This document shows positions 60,345 to 64,000 of a stretch of DNA of 64,000 nt, in pieces. The notes beneath the pieces are model-generated. The model was given only the letters and a program-made list of their open reading frames with translations, made no database searches and was not told the DNA's origin. Within the stretch, counting starts at the first letter, position 1. Every line of letters begins with the position of its first letter. The stretch spans positions 620,001-684,000 of the forward strand of contig CAXXTS010000001.1 in NCBI GenBank assembly GCA_963676345.2, written 5' to 3'. Both the position numbers and the translations under genes were made by a program. Source of the DNA: G963665925 sp963676345. Lineage in GTDB: Bacteria > Bacillota > Clostridia > Peptostreptococcales > Acidaminobacteraceae.

Positions 60345-61076
60345 CTATTTACTGAGCAAATCATCAAGTTCCTTATCGAGCATGTCCAGTTCGTCAAGGG
60401 CTGGATCTAAAATATCTTTTGGTGCCTGTGCTTCTTCTGGCTCTGCTATGTAAGACTCCGATGGTCGCAGGCCAAGTGCCTCGAACGGATACCCCTCAAG
60501 TGCTTCATTTATATACCTTTCAAAAACAACATTTTTTACGATAGGCCTCTTGGCGTCTGGTTCCATTTCAGTTCTTCTTTCAATAAATTTTAGAACACTC
60601 CTTAGCTGCTCCTGAGGATTCTTAAAGTGAATATCCATCATCTGCTCTAAAACGGTTACCATGGGGGTGGGTACACGAACCATTTCATCGACAATGTTCA
60701 TAATTTCCGCTTTGGAAAAGTCACACATATTATCGTAGAAACGCATCCGTGAATGTTCATTTTCGCTGATTTTTTTCTTGCCTAGCAGTCTCATTCCACG
60801 TTTTCTGTCATAGGCGTCCAGCCAAACATGGGAATGCCACCCAATCATAAGCGCCCAGTCTTCAGGATGTCGTACAACTTCTCGAAAACGCTTGATTATA
60901 TTATCTGCCTGAAAAGCACTCCCGCTCAGGCAGTGTGAAACTCTAAAGCTCTTTGTATCGCCAGGATATAAGCAGTCGGGCAAAATAGCTCCTACCATCA
61001 GCGGATAGGGTGTGAGTCCCTTATATCTTTTTGAAAGTTCAATTGCAAACATCATATGCAGTGGTAATGCTGGCAT
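60345..61076 (-). CDS. Zinc-dependent phospholipase C-like hypothetical protein
   Basis: 243 residues from ATG 61076 (AAGAGGGTGCTT). N-terminal half with His/Asp-rich metal-site pattern: LPLHMMFAIEL near residue 3, VGAILPDCLYPGD near 27, HCLSGSAFQADNI, LMIGWHSHVWLDAYDR near 78. This resembles the Zn-dependent PLC/S1-P1-like family found in many Clostridia. The C-terminus is acidic and low-complexity (LDPALDELDMLDKELDDLLSK). No signal peptide, so cytosolic. Function unknown. Confidence 0.6.
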   Translation of the reverse strand: MPALPLHMMFAIELSKRYKGLTPYPLMVGAILPDCLYPGDTKSFRVSHCLSGSAFQADNIIKRFREVVRHPEDWALMIGWHSHVWLDAYDRKRGMRLLGKKKISENEHSRMRFYDNMCDFSKAEIMNIVDEMVRVPTPMVTVLEQMMDIHFKNPQEQLRSVLKFIERRTEMEPDAKRPIVKNVVFERYINEALEGYPFEALGLRPSESYIAEPEEAQAPKDILDPALDELDMLDKELDDLLSK

Positions 61077-61189
61077 AAGCACCCTCTTTTCCTTCTAAAT
61101 TTACGCATATAGTCTTTATTATTTTACCATAGAAAAGGTTTACTTGAACCCTTTGAGACGTTAAAGAAAAATTGTTTACATTTTAATGA

Positions 61190-61218
61190 TTGCCATCCAC
61201 CACTTATAAGTGTATGAT
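61190..61218 (+). promoter_or_regulatory. Predicted promoter of typA
   Basis: TTGCCA (61190-61195), 17-base spacer, TATGAT (61213-61218), about 75 bases before the ATG. Confidence 0.5.
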
Positions 61219-61292
61219 TAGTAGGTTGAGTTTCAACTCGAATCGGAATTTTAATGCGAATGATTGTATTTATTTATAGAAAGGATATACAC

Positions 61293-63113
61293 ATGTCACA
61301 GCATAGAGATATTATGAACATTGCCGTAATCGCACACGTCGATGCGGGAAAATCTACACTGGTTGATGCACTTCTTTCTCAGAGTGGCGTATTCAGAGAA
61401 AACGAAGAAGTGGTTGATTGTGTCATGGACAGCAACGACCTAGAACGTGAGCGCGGTATCACGATTTATGCAAAAAACTGTGCAATCGAGCACAATGGAC
61501 TAAAAATTAATATTGTAGATACACCAGGTCACGCCGACTTCTCTTCAGAGGTTGAGCGTATTATCAGAACAGTAGACTGTACAATACTACTTGTTGATTC
61601 TAGCGAAGGTCCAATGCCTCAAACGCGTTTTGTTCTTCAAAAAGCACTTGAGCAAGGTCTGCGTCCAATTCTTATGATTAATAAGATTGACAAAAAAGAT
61701 CAGCGTGCTGAAGAAGTTGTCGATATGACTTTCGACCTGTTTGCTGACCTAAACGCTACAGATGAGCAGCTTGACTTCCCTATTCTTTACGGTATTGCAA
61801 AAGAAGGTATTGTTAAGCGTGAAATGGATGATGAGAGTACAAATTTGGAGCCTTTATTCGACCTTCTGAAGGAGCACGTAAATGTGTATCCTGATCTGGA
61901 TGACGAACCACTTCAGCTTCAAGTTTCATCGCTTGATTACGATGACTATATCGGCAGACTGGGAATTGGTAGAGTAAAGCAAGGTACTGTGAAAAAAGGT
62001 CAAAGCGTTTCAATTGCAAAACGTGACGGCTCTGTTGCCCGCGGTAAAATTGGACAAGTTTTCATTAACGAAGGTCTAAAGCGTGTTGAAACAGACGAGG
62101 CACGCAGTGGCGAAATCGTAGTTATTTCAGGTATTTCAGATATTATGATCGGTGAAACAGTTTGTCTTCCTGATCATGTTGATCCGCTACCAATGATGGA
62201 CATTGAAGAGCCTACGCTTTCAATGAACTTTCTTGTTAACGATTCTCCTTTCTGTGGTAAAAGTGGTAAGTTCCTTACAAGCCGTCACCTAAGTGCACGT
62301 CTTGACAAAGAACTTGAAGTCAATGTTGGTCTGCGTGTTGAAGAGCTTCCAAGTAAAGAGGGCTTCAAAGTTTCAGGCAGAGGTGAACTTCACCTTTCTG
62401 TACTGCTTGAAAACATGCGTCGTGAAGGCTATGAGCTTTCTGTTTCTAAGCCAGAAGTACTTCTAAAGGAAATTGACGGGAAAACAAATGAGCCTGTTGA
62501 AACGGTTATTGCAACGATGCCTGATGCCCATACTGGAACGGTTATTTCGAAACTTAACGAGCGTAAAGGTGCAATGGTTTCTATGGAGCCTGAAAACGGC
62601 TACACAAAAATCACTTTCCATGTGCCAACACGTGGTCTGCTTGGTTACAGAAGTGAATTTATCAATGACACACGCGGTGAGGGCACACTTGTAAGATCAT
62701 TCTATGAGTACCAGCCGTACAAGGGTGAAATCGCAGGTAGAAACAATGGTGTTCTTGTCTCTCAACAGGGCGGAACAACAATGTCTTACTCCCTGTTCAA
62801 CCTAAGTGAGCGTGCGCAAATGTTTGTTGGTCCTTCTCTTGATGTTTACGAAGGTATGATTATTGGCATGAACAGCCGTAGAGATGATATGGTTGTTAAC
62901 CCATGTAAAAATAAGAAACTGACAAACGTACGTGCTTCTGGTTCTGATGATGCACTTAAGCTGATTCAGCCTAGAGTTTTCACACTTGAGGAAGCACTAG
63001 AATTCATTGAGAATGATGAGCTTGTTGAAATCACACCAGATTCAATTCGCCTAAGAAAGAAAATTCTTAATGCTACAGACCGTATGCGTGCAAATAAAAA
63101 AATCGGTCAGTAA
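61293..63113 (+). CDS. typA: TypA/BipA ribosome-associated GTPase
   Basis: 606 residues from ATG 61293 (GAAAGGATATACAC), the usual length; an upstream ATG at 61254 has no RBS. G1 AHVDAGKSTL, G2/switch I with ERGITIYAKN, G3 DTPGHADF, G4 NKIDKKD, then EF-G-like domains 2, 3 and 5 and the BipA-specific C-terminal region (EYQPYKGEIAGRNNGVLVS). A translational GTPase for 50S assembly and stress adaptation. Confidence 0.97.
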   Translation: MSQHRDIMNIAVIAHVDAGKSTLVDALLSQSGVFRENEEVVDCVMDSNDLERERGITIYAKNCAIEHNGLKINIVDTPGHADFSSEVERIIRTVDCTILLVDSSEGPMPQTRFVLQKALEQGLRPILMINKIDKKDQRAEEVVDMTFDLFADLNATDEQLDFPILYGIAKEGIVKREMDDESTNLEPLFDLLKEHVNVYPDLDDEPLQLQVSSLDYDDYIGRLGIGRVKQGTVKKGQSVSIAKRDGSVARGKIGQVFINEGLKRVETDEARSGEIVVISGISDIMIGETVCLPDHVDPLPMMDIEEPTLSMNFLVNDSPFCGKSGKFLTSRHLSARLDKELEVNVGLRVEELPSKEGFKVSGRGELHLSVLLENMRREGYELSVSKPEVLLKEIDGKTNEPVETVIATMPDAHTGTVISKLNERKGAMVSMEPENGYTKITFHVPTRGLLGYRSEFINDTRGEGTLVRSFYEYQPYKGEIAGRNNGVLVSQQGGTTMSYSLFNLSERAQMFVGPSLDVYEGMIIGMNSRRDDMVVNPCKNKKLTNVRASGSDDALKLIQPRVFTLEEALEFIENDELVEITPDSIRLRKKILNATDRMRANKKIGQ

Positions 63114-63141
63114 TTTGACATCAAGTCACTTATATTTAATG

Positions 63142-63196
63142 AAAGCGTGTTCCAAAATGGGTTTAGAACTCATTTTGTAACACGCTTTATTTTTTA
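63142..63196 (+). terminator. Terminator of typA
   Basis: AAAGCGTGTT...CAAAATG, small loop, CATTTTG...AACACGCTTT, followed by ATTTTTTAT. Long, strong stem. Confidence 0.92.
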
Positions 63197-63337
63197 TCAC
63201 GCTGGAGGTTTGATACATATAGTACCGATTTGCTTGGCTGTGTAGTAACACCTTTTCGGCGAGTAGATTTTTTCACTCTTCTTTAAAAGACAAACTATAT
63301 TACTTCAAAATAGTACACATACATTATTTGCAATATA

Positions 63338-63369
63338 AAGCGTTAATCCATAAACGGATTAACGCTTTG
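63338..63369 (-). terminator. Terminator of the tdh gene
   Basis: AAAGCGTTAATCC - 6 bases - GGATTAACGCTTT, 13-bp perfect stem, 43 bases beyond the tdh stop. The trailing T-run is poor (TATATTGC). Confidence 0.7.
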
Positions 63370-63412
63370 CTATTGCATGCACTGCAAACTATACAATTAT
63401 AATTTTCTTAGC

Positions 63413-64000
63413 CTAGTCCCACTCAAGAATAACCTTGCCGGACTGACCACTTTTCATGATTTCGAAACCTTTTTCAAACTCAGTATAGTGCATTCTATGC
63501 GTAATTACATCTGAAACATCCAGACCAGACTGAAGCATTGCTGTCATCTTGTACCATGTTTCAAACATTTCACGACCATAAATACCTTTTATGAACAGAC
63601 CATTGAAAACAACCTTGTTCCAGTCAACCGGTGTATCCGGTCCCTGAATACCCAGCATGGCAATTTTGCCCCCGTGGAACATATTGTCGACCATGTCCTT
63701 AAATGCAGAAGCATTCCCTGACATTTCAAGACCTACATCAAAGCCTTCTTTCATGTCTAGGTCAACCATGACTTCTGAAAGCTTTTCTTTCATAGGGTTA
63801 ACCACTCTGTCAGCGCCCATTTTCTTTGCAAGACCAAGGCGGTAATCATTAACATCTGTTACAACAATATGACGCGCACCTGCATGGCGTGCAATTGCAG
63901 CAGCCATTATACCGATTGGGCCTGCACCAGTAATGAGTACATCTTCGCCAAGAAGGTCAAATGAAAGTGCTGTATGTACAGCATTACCCAGTGGATCCAT
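63413..64000 (-). CDS. tdh: Tdh: L-threonine 3-dehydrogenase (5' part outside window)
   Basis: C-terminal 195 residues of a zinc MDR-family dehydrogenase. The Met at 64000 is internal (DPLGNAVHTALSFDLLGED is mid-protein in Tdh). NAD site GAGPIGIMAAAIARHAGA, then EGFDVGLEMSGN, GLFIKGIYGREMFETWYKM and SGQSGKVILEWD match threonine 3-dehydrogenase closely. It oxidises threonine to 2-amino-3-ketobutyrate, which Kbl splits to glycine and acetyl-CoA. Confidence 0.95.
   Translation of the reverse strand: MDPLGNAVHTALSFDLLGEDVLITGAGPIGIMAAAIARHAGARHIVVTDVNDYRLGLAKKMGADRVVNPMKEKLSEVMVDLDMKEGFDVGLEMSGNASAFKDMVDNMFHGGKIAMLGIQGPDTPVDWNKVVFNGLFIKGIYGREMFETWYKMTAMLQSGLDVSDVITHRMHYTEFEKGFEIMKSGQSGKVILEWD

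Overview
The window is AT-rich and looks like the chromosome of an anaerobic, amino-acid or organic-acid fermenting Clostridia-type Firmicute. Supporting signs are strong GGAGG-type ribosome binding sites, a citrate-lyase family fermentation cluster, TRAP and tripartite tricarboxylate transporters, a family of diguanylate cyclase and HD-GYP genes, and a peroxiredoxin whose catalytic residue is encoded by UGA, which implies selenocysteine decoding. Genus-level placement (something like Acidaminobacter, Fusibacter or Peptoclostridium) is inference only.

1-13.4 kb is an accessory region shaped by insertion sequences. Two IS256-family copies (the first cut by the window edge) flank a MalY/PatB-type lyase with its divergent XRE regulator. 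Next comes an array of three tandem paralogous lipoprotein genes, all on the minus strand. The last copy has been destroyed by an IS256-family element, by an IS3-family element that itself carries a second IS256-type element, and by a 1-base homopolymer deletion. The two intact copies share near-constant N-terminal halves and have variable C-terminal parts.

13.4-28 kb is a large minus-strand catabolic cluster. Its order in transcription is a PrpF-type isomerase, TctB-TctA-TctC uptake, a second PrpF-type isomerase, citrate-lyase-like CitC-CitD-CitE-CitF-CitX, an HD-domain protein, a LeuC/LeuD-type hydro-lyase pair, then CitG and a GntR regulator. Divergent to it is an IclR regulator with a 27-bp perfect palindrome in the shared intergenic region. 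The gene set predicts uptake of an unsaturated di- or tricarboxylate, double-bond isomerisation, hydration, and cleavage to acetate plus an oxoacid. trans-Aconitate or an itaconate-type acid is a reasonable guess.

28-41.2 kb holds further acid-utilisation genes: a LysR regulator, two MmgE/PrpD-family genes, and two TRAP-TAXI transporters pointing at each other across a strong terminator. The second transporter is linked to a DapA-family aldolase/lyase and a LacI-type regulator, with palindromic sites at the control points.

41.5-47.6 kb contains a diguanylate cyclase and an operon of a ketopantoate-reductase-like dehydrogenase, a BKACE (beta-keto acid cleavage) enzyme and a GntP-like permease. 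An exact sigma-54 promoter match precedes this operon, and a divergent sigma-54 enhancer-binding protein lies beside it.

48-57 kb is a signalling block: hemerythrin, two head-to-head HD-GYP genes that both look cut at the same junction, a secreted glycosidase-like protein, a Cache-GGEEF cyclase, a Cache histidine kinase and a periplasmic binding protein. 57.3-64 kb is mostly core: the selenoprotein peroxiredoxin PrxU, RsmE, PrmA, a phospholipase-C-like protein, TypA/BipA and the 3' part of threonine dehydrogenase. I saw no tRNA, rRNA or CRISPR array.
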